Below are positions 12,021 through 24,136 of a stretch of DNA of 64,000 bases, piece after piece. The stretch is taken from positions 24,285,501-24,349,500 of the forward strand of contig NC_068556.1 of assembly GCF_022201045.2 (NCBI RefSeq), read 5' to 3'. Position 1 is the stretch's first letter. Each line of letters opens with the position of its first letter. Below the pieces are notes generated by a model. The model saw only the letters and a program-made list of their open reading frames with translations. It was not told the origin of the DNA and searched no databases. The translations under genes were made by a program, and so were the position numbers. The DNA comes from Citrus sinensis (taxonomy: Eukaryota > Streptophyta > Magnoliopsida > Sapindales > Rutaceae).

Positions 12021-14569
12021 TATATCCAAACCTTCTGAGAAGCACTTTGGAATCTACGGAAATAGTCTAGCAGCTCTTCTCTCCTCAACTCATCGTCGTA
12101 TGCTTTTCGCTTAAAGGAATCAAAAAGAACCTAGAGAAATAAAGTTGAACACAAAATCAGAGAAAAATCATGAAAACATAAAATAAAGATTCCTCCATAT
12201 GACAACCCAGTAGAAACCAAAGACATTACCTCATACGCATTCTGAAGTTTTTTAAAAGCTTCAACAGCCTTTTCATTACCCATATTCTTATCAGGATGGA
12301 CCAGCATAGCCTACAAAATTTGAAAGGATCTATTAGGAAAAGTGAAAATCTTATTCCTTCTTTCCCATTTTGGATTAAAAGAATTTTGTAAATTAGCAAA
12401 GAAATGACACATAACTAGTAATGAACAAAACATTTGTAAATCAATAAGACCTAAGAACTTCTAAGAAAATGACATATATTGCAGATATAAAGCAGAGGAG
12501 AGATTAAGAAGAATCATGCTCAAAGTAGGCAAAACAACAAAAATGATTAAGACAGCATACCTTTTTTCTATATTCCCTCTTGAGTATAGACACATCAACG
12601 TTCTCAAACCGCGACAAGCCCAAAGCAGAATAGTGATCAGTACAATTCAATAACCGAACAACTTCATCTTCAGATGTCATCTCAGAGTCATCCCCACTGG
12701 TTGAAGGCACTCCAGGACTACGATCTGCTGATAACCCAGGAACATTATCAGAGAATGCAGGATGCACAGGCTCACCATTGGAAAAGCTTGGTCCAGCTTG
12801 CATTCCAGAGGTTTGCTCAGGGGAACTATCAGTTTTGTGCTGATTTACTTTACTCTTTAAGAAGAATATGAGAGCATCACTTGAGACAAAAGATAAATTC
12901 AGTGCCAACACCAAACCGAGCCATCCAACATAAGTCCAAGCACAATATATGGAGTACATAGTAGTAATAAAAAGTGCAAGGCGCTCATGGGTGAACTTGA
13001 AAGCCAAACCTGAAATATTAGCGCAAATTAGTTCTCAAAACAAATTCAAAAGCACAAGAAGATCCTCATGCAAAAAAAGGTAAAATCGTCACCTCCAAGG
13101 AAGATAACAAAAAATGTTGTCCAGAAACTTCCATAAAGCCATAGGAGAATGGTTCCAGATAAGGCAACAACAACGAGTGCAAGAGCAAACCCGATAAAGA
13201 AAGCCACCAAAGCAGCAACAACCTGAGATAACAAAAATTTTGGTTGTGCACAAGAATGCAAGTATATTAACAGCTTTGAAAAAAGAAAAAATCACAATAT
13301 CAAAGCTCCAGGGAATTCAATTCTAGCAGGAAAATAGTGAAATACCAACACACCCTATGAACCACGTCTCTGTCACACAATCACATAGATCATTTACCAT
13401 CATACAGAGTTTGACTCTATCCTTGTAATGGTACCACTTTTTATACCCAACTAGACCCAGAAACTACATATAAAGCACATAGAACACATTCAATTTCCAT
13501 GAGACATAAAAGATTTTCTTGTTTACTGCAACAAAAACGTAGGATGCTTGCAAGTCATAATCACATAAAGACAGAAAATGCAGCCAAAGGCTGCAAAATG
13601 ATTGTATTGTTTCTTAACTATATAAGGTGAAATTTAAGAAACAGAAAAGAGAAACTAAGTTAATGAGAAATAACTTCTACTAAATTACCAAGAATTTAAT
13701 CATTAGAAACCCTCTATTGAGTGGCAACATGAGGCATAATCAGGGCTTACCAAGACCATAAGAAACTTGAACATCCCAACCATAGCAATTACTGAGAGAA
13801 TGCTGCACCATATGACTGAAAAAAATGATGTTGTGCCCATCCGCATAAAGGAATCGATGCCCCTGATGGTACAGTCCAACCATAGCATTGATAGAAGGAG
13901 CATTATTTTTGCAAAATGTCCTAGATGGTTCAAAGCAACAGGATAAACTTGCTGAACCTTCATTGAAACATAATCATGAGCATTATATATGTTGGTCATT
14001 AGCATTGGACTCTGCCTCTCAAGCAACTCGATTGCAGCCTTCAAGGTGGGCACTACATATACCCTTAAGCTTCTAACCACTACATTAACAGAAAGCTTTA
14101 CCTTCTCCATCATATTTTTAAGATGCACTCTGTTTAGTGACCAGCCCAGACCAGTTTTTCGGTGTTTACGACCACGGCGAGCATTTTCTATTCTTACACC
14201 ACAGGTTTCCCTTGAAGAAATATTATCGGTTGAATCCCCTGCAATGGTCTCCGAAGTCTCCGAAGAAACCGATTGCCCAAGATCCTGCTTTGTGTCTGTT
14301 CCTTGCTTCTCTCTCCTCGGAGATGCCTCAGCATTGTTCTTCCTTATACTCTCATCTCCTGCATGATGATCATTACTTGAACTGTCCGCTGAAGGAATTC
14401 GTGAATGGCTACCATTTGGAAGTTCATCTCCAGGAAAAACCTTTACCTTGCCATCTCTTCCTTGTCCTGTCATATCAGGGACAGCAGACCCTGAGTTTGA
14501 GCCCTTTTTTCTGTGACTTGATGTATGGCGATCCACACCATTTTTCTGTTGATTACCCTTCCGAGCCAT
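10215..14569 (-). CDS. Membrane J-domain protein with Jiv90 zinc domain (DNAJC14-like, cf. At5g49580)
   Basis: Nine coding exons with GT-AG borders and closed phase: 14569-13751, 13222-13093, 13009-12561, 12310-12230, 12130-12032, 11465-11307, 11145-11059, 10941-10870 and 10544-10215, giving 741 residues. A basic, Ser-rich N terminus is followed by several hydrophobic segments (about residues 215-370), so it is probably anchored in an internal membrane, as is DNAJC14 in the ER. The J domain is about residues 441-505 with an intact HPD at 471-473, so it can stimulate Hsp70 ATPase. Beyond it is a Jiv90-type zinc site, C556xxC559 and C578xxC581 (sequence ARWCQECNDYH), and an acidic then Lys-rich C terminus ending KKKGKKQW. 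A 5' UTR intron is likely: donor near 15725, acceptor near 14701. The family assignment is strong; the partner Hsp70 and clients are not visible. Confidence 0.9.
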
Positions 14570-16050
14570 AGAATGATAAATATCACTAATCCTTTAAAGT
14601 TAACAAGAAACTTATCCACTCTAATCCATCATTGGAGCCATGCCATGCAAGATGGATTGCACAGGATAAATGGGTCTTTTCTTCTCAAAAAGCATTCAAC
14701 CTGTTAACAGAAATCGAATAGTCAGCATGTCTATTTTATGGAGATGCTTAATGCAAGATAATGCAACAAGCAAATTTGCATAACCAGTGCACGCCTCGTG
14801 CCAAGGCTCCCAGTGGAATTTCACTTGATGAAAGAATGCACCAACAAGCCAGGAAAAATTGAAACCACATAAAAAGATAAAAGGAAAAGCAATTAACCTA
14901 ACTGTGGAAGAAGCACCGACACAAGACCAAAATTCACAAAAGCAAAATGGCAGCAGTTTTTGCAGAAAACTAAGAAGCATTTCTAGAATTATTATTCTCC
15001 AACTGTTTTATCAAATGGATCAGAATGCCCCACTCTGAAAACAATCTCTTTTGAACCACAAACATTAAAATGAACTGTTCAACTATTCCTGGAACAGCAC
15101 AATGTAACAAGATGTCAAAAAATTGTAAGTCTGCCATATAGTATTCAGTTCAATGCTCATTTAAGCCCGAAAAAATCACAAACAAAAAGATCCACTTCCA
15201 TTCTTAAATCAAGACGCGCACCACAAACTTGGGTCAACCTCAACACAAGCTAAAGTTCTTAGCAAGGTAAGCACACCCAACTTTTGTTACTATAGAGCAT
15301 ATGTATGTAAGCTGATGCTATAATATCCAAACTCAACCTCAGTAACTCAAGCCAGCAAAAATAAATAAATAAATAAATACAACCCACGCAAGCAGGTGCT
15401 CAAGACTCAAAAACTGAGGCTAAAATTTACTTTCCCATCAAATATTTAGCATAAAACGAAACTCCAACACTAGGATTTGACTATAGAAACCTTAAGATAC
15501 AATTAAACAATTGCAACACATAAACTAACCAAAGTGACAAAGTCAAGCGCATCCAATAGGGAACTAAACCTAAAAAAGTTGATAATAACCAGAGTAATCG
15601 ACTTCGCTGCATTCTTATACTAATGTGATAGGAATTAACTTTTGACAAATGAAAAAAAAAAGTTATAATTTTTGCACAGATGATAAAATAATAACAAATT
15701 TAAATAATTATTGTACAGGACATACCTTAAGCAAATTTAACTGTTGCCACTTTGAGATACGGAGATGAGCAATAAGAGAAATAACTTACAAACCCCCAAA
15801 CGGAGGATTTAAAAAACAAAAACAAAAAAAAAAAAGTGATTTTGTTGCTGTTTCCAGACTAATTTTTTGGTTTTTTTTTTCCTTCTTAATAATTTATTCA
15901 CTGGAGATGTTGAAAGAGGAAGATGGACTGATGGAGTCAAAAAAGTCGTGAAATTTAACTTTTTGAAAAAAAAAAAAAAAAATTGTCTAAAATAGGGACT
16001 GGCGAAGGCAGAAAAACAGACACACACATACGAAGCTCTAATCGAAGTTG
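14570..16050 (-). promoter_or_regulatory. 5' UTR, probable leader intron and promoter of the J-protein gene
   Basis: Minus-strand CTTAAG|GTATG at about 15726/15725 is a good donor, and TTAACAG|GTTGAATG near 14701 a good acceptor, so a ~1-kb leader intron is plausible. Upstream, 15810-15980 has long A/T homopolymers. No clear TATA box is seen. This is inference from splice motifs only. Confidence 0.35.
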
Positions 16051-18396
16051 TATTGTTTTCTTCTTGTTAGGACCTGTTTGGCCATTTGGATTCCACTATC
16101 TCTAACCATGCGTTGGAATGCCTTGTGCTGCCGATTGCTAATCACATACGCTCCCGAATACGTGTACAAAGCAGATTGGCACGTTGTTATAATTTTAAGA
16201 GGTCAAAATTTTTTAAAATTGATTTCATTAGCATCTGCGTAAATAGAACATGGCTCGGCCTCGGCCGCTCGGTTTAGTGCAAGCCCTTATGGGTTCATTT
16301 CAATTTTTCAAAATAAATTAAATCCAACCATTTAACGACTTTTTGAATCAATGCTCAAAGTTGACATGCGTTCGTTTCATGCAAATATCCATTCCAAAAA
16401 TTGTATTGTATTATTAAAAAAATCAATTTAAATCGTATCTAAATAAATATTCTAAAAAATAATATATATCAAAGATTATAAAGTTACACATCTTAACTTA
16501 AATTAGTAACTTATAAGTATGGTTAGAGCTTAGAGTGGTTATGAGTAAACTTAACTAAGGTCCAGGAAAGACTTCAATCCCTTCTGCATCATTAATTTTT
16601 CTTTTAAATGTATTCAAATAAAGTATAAAAAAATCATAAATAAAGTATAAAAAAAAAAAAACTAAGTCTCCCTTAATTTAAATGCCGGATCCGCCACCGA
16701 GAGTGGTGACACATAAAGTTCATGCAATGCATAAGATTTTATGCTACTATAAATGCATGAGCCACATTTAGTGAAATGCCAACTGCATTGAGTGAACCCC
16801 TCCCTATTAATAAGCTCAAACTAAACATATAGTTTGTCTGAGAACTTAAAAAATGGGCTTCCAGACCCAGTCCAATTCAAAGAACGAAGCCAAACTTTTA
16901 CTTTGTTATGTGAAGATGGTCCACTTGAGCACAAAAACAAAAGAAAATCAATCTCGGAAGTGAGTTTCACCTGGGGCAGGACTGGAGCCCGTACGTAAAG
17001 GTTTTAGCATACGTATAAAGTTCATTATTAAATAAAAGTTCAACAGATAATAATAATAATTATGAAATTATTATTTCATAACTTTTATTAAACCCAAGAC
17101 TTGTGGTTGTTTGTTGTTATAATAACGATAATAATTGTTATTATTATATTTAAATAGGGTAAATTTTGTTTTTTTTTTTTTTACTTTTACTCCATTTTCA
17201 TTTCCATTCAAGTAAACATTCCCATTCCCCATTGATATTCATCAATTCATATCAGCTCCACGAGTAAACGCAGCATTGAAGTTCTTCATGAAAAGTGAAG
17301 GGAGGGGCGCCTTACCAAATGTCGCTAGATTGTAGTCATTCTTATTTTAAAGTATATACCATAATGGATAGTACATGGAGGAGTAGGTTAATCATATTAC
17401 AAAAGTAACTTCAACTAGTCCCTAACTTGGGGCATGCTTCGGATTGAGCTATTGTTCCATTTTAATCCACGGCTGTTGAATCTTTGAATGGATACACTAT
17501 TTATACAAGTGCATGATTAATAAGCATTGACAACAAAGTGAAAAATTAGCTTCTACGCTTTCACAATAGTTTAGAACTTTCAAACATGCTGTAGTTTAGT
17601 TTAAATGTGCATCAGTGCAATAAAGACATTTGATCAACAGGTAAAGCTATTTGAGATATAAAGATTTTGATCAACAGAGAAAGCCATTGGAGATAGCAAA
17701 CATATCACCCATAATTTGGCTTCAAAATTATGAGAACTGGAGACTGCAGAGGTATCACTTGACAGCAGTATACTGAATACCTTTATCGAAGAAATCATCA
17801 ACAAACCAATTTGTATGCAATATGCAACAAAACTACGTTCTGGCAATCAAAAACGTGAAATATTGTTTACTTGGAACCACATGAAAGGTTCGCCACCTGA
17901 CTGCTTCTAACCAGAACAATAAGCTGTGATATTATTATACATGACATGTGCTAGATATTAGCTTAAATACAACAATTACTGGAAAGTTCTACTTTCTGGA
18001 AAAGGGATACTTCTTACACGAACTGAAGTTTTTCTCAGACCATAAGTATCAGGTTGCAGTAAGTTGCATAGATTTGAAAAGATCTTTAATATATATCCAT
18101 CTTAAAAAGTGATGAATTTTTTGTTGCCACAACCTCAACTTATTGGCACAAAGTGATGTAGACCCTACTACACAACACTAAAATTGTAATGTGATATCAA
18201 ACTTTATCAACAAATATTCCATAGAAGAAAAAATTAGTCACTATAGCATTAAAATAGTAAGCTTCATATGTACAAGTATAATTTCATTTCATTTCATCTT
18301 ATTTTCAGAACATGTAAAATCACAAGAGAAAATTACCAAATAAATAATACCACAAATAAGAAATTTATGTGCAGTTCTCTTTTATGTCGACAAACC
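16051..18396. other. Intergenic, no gene seen
   Basis: The right part probably holds the 3' UTR of the F-box gene at 18397. A GACCTGTTTGGCCATTTGG stretch at 16071-16089 looks like the terminus of a hAT-like MITE, but no matching end or target duplication was found. The rest is AT-rich with no supported ORF. Confidence 0.4.
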
Positions 18397-19458
18397 TTAA
18401 TTACAAGATAATATTGTGCTCCGGAATGCATGAGCAGAGAACCACAATGGGAGAGTAGAGCCGTACTTCACAGAGTACATTTCCTTCCAGAGTCTACCAT
18501 TCCGATGATAAACCAGCACCTGCTTATGAGTGGCCAGGAACACATATTCTCTAGTCTGACTTATAGGAAAAATGCTTGGCACCATACCCTTAATACATCT
18601 AAGACTCACTTTGTCCACCAAATGCCATTCATCTCTATAGTAATCTTTCAACACCCAAGTTTCCATCCACACATCCGAGATTTCAATAACCGACAAACAC
18701 CCATCACATTCCAACAAATAAGACCTACTTTCAGATCCAACTTTTTCCGGCAATGAAATCTTCCTCCAAACATCACCCTCCAGATCTAACGCAAGTATAA
18801 AAGAACAACTATCTGTCAACCAATGAAGAGCCCCATTAACAAACACAACTTGATTTCTGTTCATGATAGAGAACTGATAATAATCTTGAACAGACACAAA
18901 CTTCCTCCATCTATTTGACTCCGAATCAAATACCAAACATTTGAAAGTACCATCGGGTCTGTGCCCAAATGCGCGGTGATAGCCAGCTAACACAACATTA
19001 TACTTATTTTTTGCTAAATCACAAGCCAGACCAACTAAAGTGGCCTCACCATCAGGATAGAATCTAGTTACAGGCCTTTCTCTACTCTTAGGAAGCAACT
19101 TCCATTCTCTAGTCATGGGATTACAAACATAATAAACACCCATTTCAGGAATACTAGAGCAACACAACAAGCCATTACATGAAGCTCTAACCTTAACTCT
19201 ATCATGTAAAAAATCTAAGGAAATTTCAGTAACTCCCCTCCAATTATCAACACAAATAACACCTTTCGATTCTATTAAGTCCGAAATCTGCACCAATAAC
19301 ATTGGATTCTTAGAAGACACTTCATTGTATAGCCGAATGAAATACTTATCTGAAGTCAATTTGTTCCAAAGTTTGCACACTGTTTTGGTCCTAAATAGAG
19401 ACTTAACAGGCAATCTTGCAAGAATTTGTTGTATCACTTCATCAGGAAAAAATCCCAT
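18397..19458 (-). CDS. F-box protein, ortholog-like to Arabidopsis At5g49610
   Basis: Single-exon frame of 353 residues from ATG 19458 (MGFFPDEVIQQILARLPVK). An in-frame ATG at 19494 would add 12 residues; 19458 fits the family start, which puts the F-box at the extreme N terminus. The F-box covers about residues 2-45 (FPDEVIQQILARLPVKSLFR...CKLWNKL). A kelch/propeller-type F-box-associated region follows, with YVCNPMTREWKLLPKSRERP, LVFDSESNRWRKFVSV and LPLWFSAHAFRSTI. These blocks match my memory of At5g49610 along the whole length. The expected role is substrate adaptor of an SCF E3 ligase; the substrate is unknown. The frame is intact. Confidence 0.92.
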   Translation of the reverse strand: MGFFPDEVIQQILARLPVKSLFRTKTVCKLWNKLTSDKYFIRLYNEVSSKNPMLLVQISDLIESKGVICVDNWRGVTEISLDFLHDRVKVRASCNGLLCCSSIPEMGVYYVCNPMTREWKLLPKSRERPVTRFYPDGEATLVGLACDLAKNKYNVVLAGYHRAFGHRPDGTFKCLVFDSESNRWRKFVSVQDYYQFSIMNRNQVVFVNGALHWLTDSCSFILALDLEGDVWRKISLPEKVGSESRSYLLECDGCLSVIEISDVWMETWVLKDYYRDEWHLVDKVSLRCIKGMVPSIFPISQTREYVFLATHKQVLVYHRNGRLWKEMYSVKYGSTLPLWFSAHAFRSTILSCN

Positions 19459-20174
19459 CTTTAAACAAAGACAAATTTTTTTAAAAAAAATCACAAACCC
19501 AGTTGAGAAAATTAAAAAAGGAACTGAAATTTGCTTACCAGATGGAAATTTGGAGGATTTTTTTCTCTTTTTTAATGAAAGTTCATTTGATGCAAATGGT
19601 CATTTCGGCAATTTAAAAAAAAAAATTGAAAAAGATCAAATTTTGTCGAAGAAATTAAGATGAATTCGGTCAAGTGAATATGAGTATTTGAGGGGTTTAG
19701 TTAAAGAATGCTCAGGGATTTGTTTGATTGTGATCAGATTTGATTCTGCAAGAAAGCGAAGGCGAGAAAACTCGAGTTCGGTGGACGAAGTCAACGGTGG
19801 TGATTCGGTTTTGGACAAGATAGATTATGTTGGCCCACGACTAATTGGGTAATGGGCCTCATGGAATATGAGATTGATCCAATGGGCTAAAGAGGTTTGA
19901 TGTCTGTCCAAAAATAGACAAGTACATAATTATTATTATTATTTTTTATTTTTTTTCAAAATGATCCAAACATTTGTCTAAAGCAGCGTTGAAGCACAAA
20001 ATTAGCCGAAAAGAGAATAAGAAAGGAAGTCTTTTTATTCTGTACTACAGAACTGTGATAGAAAATAGAGCACTGAACGTCGCACGGTGATAGAAGTTTG
20101 ACAGAAAGAACAACATAACGTTGTTTTATCTTCTTTTCAAAAAAAATAGAAAAATGGGATTGTTTTACTGCTAT
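19459..20174. other. Upstream region of the F-box gene
   Basis: This probably holds the 5' UTR and promoter of the At5g49610-like gene. A CTCGAGTTCGG stretch and GC-richer DNA lie at 19745-19800. A T-rich run occurs at 19930-19957. Nothing further can be assigned. Confidence 0.35.
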
Positions 20175-20960
20175 TTATGTGCAGAGTAAGGCAAAGAACC
20201 AACTTACCACTTCCTGACAGTCAGACTGCACAATTAATGAATTCAAGTTTGCCTGCTCTGCCATCTGCAGGCCCCAGTCCGTAGCTTCAGCTTCTGCATG
20301 AAATACATCCCTCCAGAAATGGGACGTTTTGACAGCAGCAGCCACACTATTGCCATTTGAATCCCTGATAATTGCACCCAGTCCAGCCATTTGCTTGCCA
20401 CTATCAATTGCAGCATCAACGTTAAGCTTCAACATTTGGATCGAAGGGGGAGTCCATTGTGCTTTTTTCTTGCTAAGCATATTGTCCGCATGTGTATCCC
20501 TGGTTATCCCACTCTCTGTTAAGCATCCACTACAGATTCTACCTTTACAAGGAAAGTAAGAGGATTCATCTTCTTGCCTTCAAAGATGAATTTGCTCCTG
20601 GCTTTCCACACAACCCAACAGCAGGCCATCATAAATTCAGTTTCAGCTTTGCTAAGATTCTTGGAGACATCTTGGAGAACCCTTAACATATCCATATTGA
20701 TGGCAGTTAGGAAAGAGGCCTGCCTCCATAGATTTTTAGCTACCTTGCACCTCAAAAGAGCATGGTAAGCAGTCTCCACCCGTTCTCTACACAATTGGTA
20801 AATTGGAGATTGACAGGATTCTCTTCTTCTAAGTTGTCTGAATTTGGTAGCAAGTTTTAGGCTGCTCTCCAAGCAAAGTGTTTGATCTTGGCAGGAAGGT
20901 CAAAAGCCCAAGTGCCACTCCAAAGCTTAGGCGGATGACCAGAGCAACTAGGAGTATAAG
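20175..20960 (-). mobile_element. LINE (non-LTR retrotransposon) 3' fragment: zf-RVT and RNase H-like domains, broken
   Basis: The minus strand shows a reverse-transcriptase zinc-finger block (LWSGTWAFDLPAKIKHFAWR at about 20918-20870) and then CQSPIYQLCRERVETAYHAL with LLRCKVAKNLWRQA (20872-20519). A plant RVT_3/RNase H-like block follows (KLNVDAAIDSGKQMAGLGAI, then GLQMAEQANLNSLIVQSDCQ, 20480-20175). The frame is broken by stops near 20850 and 20500-20520, and neither the RT core nor the endonuclease is present. This is a 5'-truncated, decayed LINE, inserted between the F-box and DUF538 genes. Confidence 0.85.
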
Positions 20961-21780
20961 AGGGAACTTTAACTGTAAAGCTATTTGACATCCACTTTTA
21001 ACCGTGAACTATTAGGGATATTTATTTTTGTTGAGAATAACCCAAAAAAAAAAAATGGTGATGATTAAACAGTTGTTATAAGATAGACGAACTCTCTAAT
21101 AAATTATGAGTCATGGCAATAAGGGTTGTATGGTACAAAACTAGGTTCCCTTCAAACTTTTCATTATATTTCTCCAATCTATCTTTCCATCTTTCATTTT
21201 AAAAAAGAAAAAAAAACATTTCTACAGTGTATTAAAGTATTTATCAGTGCGTGACAAGTTAAATTAGCTTTAAAACCTTTTTGGAACACATATAAATAAA
21301 TATATTTTTTCTGCATTTCTAAAGTTTTCTTAAAATATCACATGCTAACATTACATCATAAGTTAAGTGTCTTAGCAGATCAACCTCAAAATAAGTTTAA
21401 TTATGGTGCGTCGTGGAATTCAAAGCCTGAATGAGCTACTGCAAAATCTTACGTCTCCTGCCTATATTGAGATAAATTAATCTAGCAACACTTGTCCAAA
21501 AGAAGGCGAAAATGGATATTCCTAATTCAGAATTAAAGGCATGATTAAATTATTAATACTATTATTCCATGAACTCTTAAGAATGAAATAAAACTTCTAA
21601 TGCAACAAGGCGTCGAGATAATCACATTTGATAGCGATATACAATGATGGAAACCAAAGAGAACACAAAATAAAAAACTACAAAACACACAAGCATCGAA
21701 CGATTATATACCATCTCATATTCCGTATTGGAATTGGCTTAGCCCCTCAAAAACTAAACTAAAAACAACCTCCCGCCATC
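20961..21780. other. Upstream region of the DUF538 gene
   Basis: AT-rich. A TATATA stretch at about 21706 lies ~75 bp before the ATG and could be the TATA box of the DUF538 gene. No other gene is seen. Confidence 0.4.
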
Positions 21781-22287
21781 ATGTTACCACAAAACCTCCT
21801 CCCCAGTAAACTCATGAGCAGCAGCAACAACAATATGACTCTGGTAACCGAAAAGATGAAAGCAAGAGCTGAAGTGTATCATGGAGATGAAGTTTGCAGA
21901 AGAAAATTTATGCTTCTGTTAGCAGACATAGGGTTACCCGTTGGATTGCTAACACTTGGGGACATAGAGGAATGTGGTCATGTGAAGGAACTAGGGTTTG
22001 TGTGGTTGAAGCATAAGCAAAAGAAAAAGCACAAGTTCGAGAACGTCGTCGTTTGGTTTGATACCGAAGTTACAGCTTATTTTGAGAGGAACAAGATCAA
22101 GAATCTCACTGGGGTGAAAGCCAAAGAGTTCTTGATTTGGATTTCATTGTGTGAAATCTATGTCAACGATAGTTCCCCTAATGGAAGTATTACTTTCAAG
22201 ACTCCTGCTGGCTTGTCTAAGAGCTTTCCGATTTCGCTGTTCCAGGATGATCGTGGTGATCGGAATAACAATTTGCGTTCAAGTTGA
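21781..22287 (+). CDS. DUF538 family protein
   Basis: Intronless frame of 168 residues. The DUF538 core runs from about residue 25 (KARAEVYHGDEVCRRKF) through LLLADIGLPVGLLTLGDIEE, the basic KHKQKKKHKF, VWFDTEVTAYFERNKIKNLT and a C-terminal GVKAKEFLIWISLCEI. That is the full domain. Alternative in-frame starts exist at residues 12 and 19; no signal peptide is evident. DUF538 proteins are plant-specific; some are linked to stress and trichome phenotypes, but no reaction is established. A ~14-bp element (AATTTGCGTTCAAG) is duplicated across the stop, at about 22272 and 22310, so the last residues and the 3' UTR come from a local duplication. Confidence 0.88.
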   Translation: MLPQNLLPSKLMSSSNNNMTLVTEKMKARAEVYHGDEVCRRKFMLLLADIGLPVGLLTLGDIEECGHVKELGFVWLKHKQKKKHKFENVVVWFDTEVTAYFERNKIKNLTGVKAKEFLIWISLCEIYVNDSSPNGSITFKTPAGLSKSFPISLFQDDRGDRNNNLRSS

Positions 22288-24136
22288 AGAAGACGAAGGA
22301 AAGAAGAGCAATTTGCGTTCAAGTGTAAACAACTTGAACAACATTATTCAGACAATTGTATAGCTAATTGAATAAATAATTATAACATCGATGATTTAGT
22401 TTGTAGCTAATATCTAAATTAAGTTGTGTTGCAGAAACACTTAAAGGCTCTCCAAGACTAGTGTGTACGGATTCAAACCCCCTATTTTTGTATTCTATTT
22501 ACTAAACTAATTACAGAGTTCAGATGAAAGATCCGGTGCAGTACTATTGTTGTCTTGGTCGCACTCTGATCAAAGATGAGTTAATTAAAGTTAATCTCCA
22601 AACCCAACCTAAACCTATGACAAGTAATCTAACCAACTAGGTACTTATCTCATTAAGATCTCGGCGACTGATTCTGTTATTAGCTCTTGTTTGTCTTTTT
22701 TAATAAATTATGTTTACGAGTTGGTTTTGACTGAGCTTAGAGTAAGATTAGTGGGAGAAGTAATCGACGTGTAGCTTTTTTCAAGAGGATAATTATTGGA
22801 TTGGTTTTCTTCAAGGGTGTGATAATGAATTGAAGAGAAGCATAGGCTTAGAAACACTAGTGGTTTATTTTAGGAATATGCTTGCGAAATCTTCTTAAGT
22901 ATTCTCTTTGAGAATCGAGATTCTAATCTTTTACGCAAGTAAAGGGACGTGGTGTTTAAGAAAATGATGTTTGTCATGAAGCTAATGTCAACCAGACAAA
23001 GCCAATCCATCTGGAAAGCCAAGCAATGGACGTAATTTAAGATGATTACTAATAGCAAACACTCAATTTTTCCTTCGTTGACTTGAGTGGTCAAATAGAG
23101 TTTATTGTATTCCTTCTCACTAATGCATGAGAGGGAATTTATGTATGTACTGGGGAGTTGTACAACAACTAACTTTCTCTTTCACTGTTTGATATCGTAC
23201 CAATCAAACACGCGAAATTGAATATGTATACATCTTCTTCTATTATACACAATCATCACTTCTTTAATAATATGCCGTGGCACAACACAATTGGTAGTAT
23301 CACTTGAAAGTGCGAATATGAAAATAGTGAAGTTTTTTCTGCTTGTAAATCACTTATATGACATGGGACGAAAACAATCTTGAATGTAGCAGTTATTTTA
23401 CTCCTCATATAATAACTAATAGGGGTTAGAATATAAATTTGTAAAAGAAAGCAAATAGAAAATGCCATCACAAAATTTACAATCCCAAGTTGCTCTTTCA
23501 AAATATTTTTTGAAAGAAAAAATTCACAGGTTGCCAGGACTAGAAGGCACATCGGTCGCGTGACATTAAGTGTCAGCTTATGATTTGTCCTTTTTATCTT
23601 GGAGATGGCATTTTGCACGGTTCACCCGTCTGTATCTGCTTCTCAGCATTAAAAGCATAAATTAAATTCATCCTAAATTGATGCAGAAATAAAGGAAATC
23701 TACAGAGGGAATTGTTATATATTAAGATGATTTCTTGCATACGTAATTTGTTTTCCAAATTAATTATTTATACAACATTTCATTTGCATCATTTCTAAGA
23801 AAAATAACCAATCTGTTTCAATAATATATGACCGCCAGGCGCCAACATCCTTATGAACATCATTTATCTGTTGCAACAGATACCTTTAAGCAATTGAATC
23901 ATGTCCTATCAATTCCCAAAAAAAAAAAAGAAAAAAAAAAAAGAGAGCATTATGCACAAAATAAGCATGTTTTTTCTCTAATCACACAGATTAACAAAAA
24001 TAAGAAACAAGGAAAATAGCACATCGTAAATCTCGTAGGTTTGGAAAACTAGCACAAAAGAAGGTGCTACGGAAGTTGGCATACCTCGGTAGCTTTAGAG
24101 AAGGAAATCATAAAGATCGCCAGCAGAGATAGGCAC
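22288..24136. other. Intergenic, no gene seen
   Basis: The 3' regions of the convergent DUF538 (+) and SFR2 (-) genes meet here. Minus-strand ORFs at 22870-23094 and 23256-23618 show no domain. Poly-A runs lie at 23919-23941. Confidence 0.45.

Noticed and set aside
13888..14571. Plus-strand ORFs of up to 144 codons
   Set aside because: They are antisense to exon 1 of the J-protein gene, which has clear coding content and correct splice phase.
22870..23618. Minus-strand ORFs of 74 and 120 codons between DUF538 and SFR2
   Set aside because: Hydrophobic, AT-driven frames without homology, in a region expected to be two 3' UTRs.
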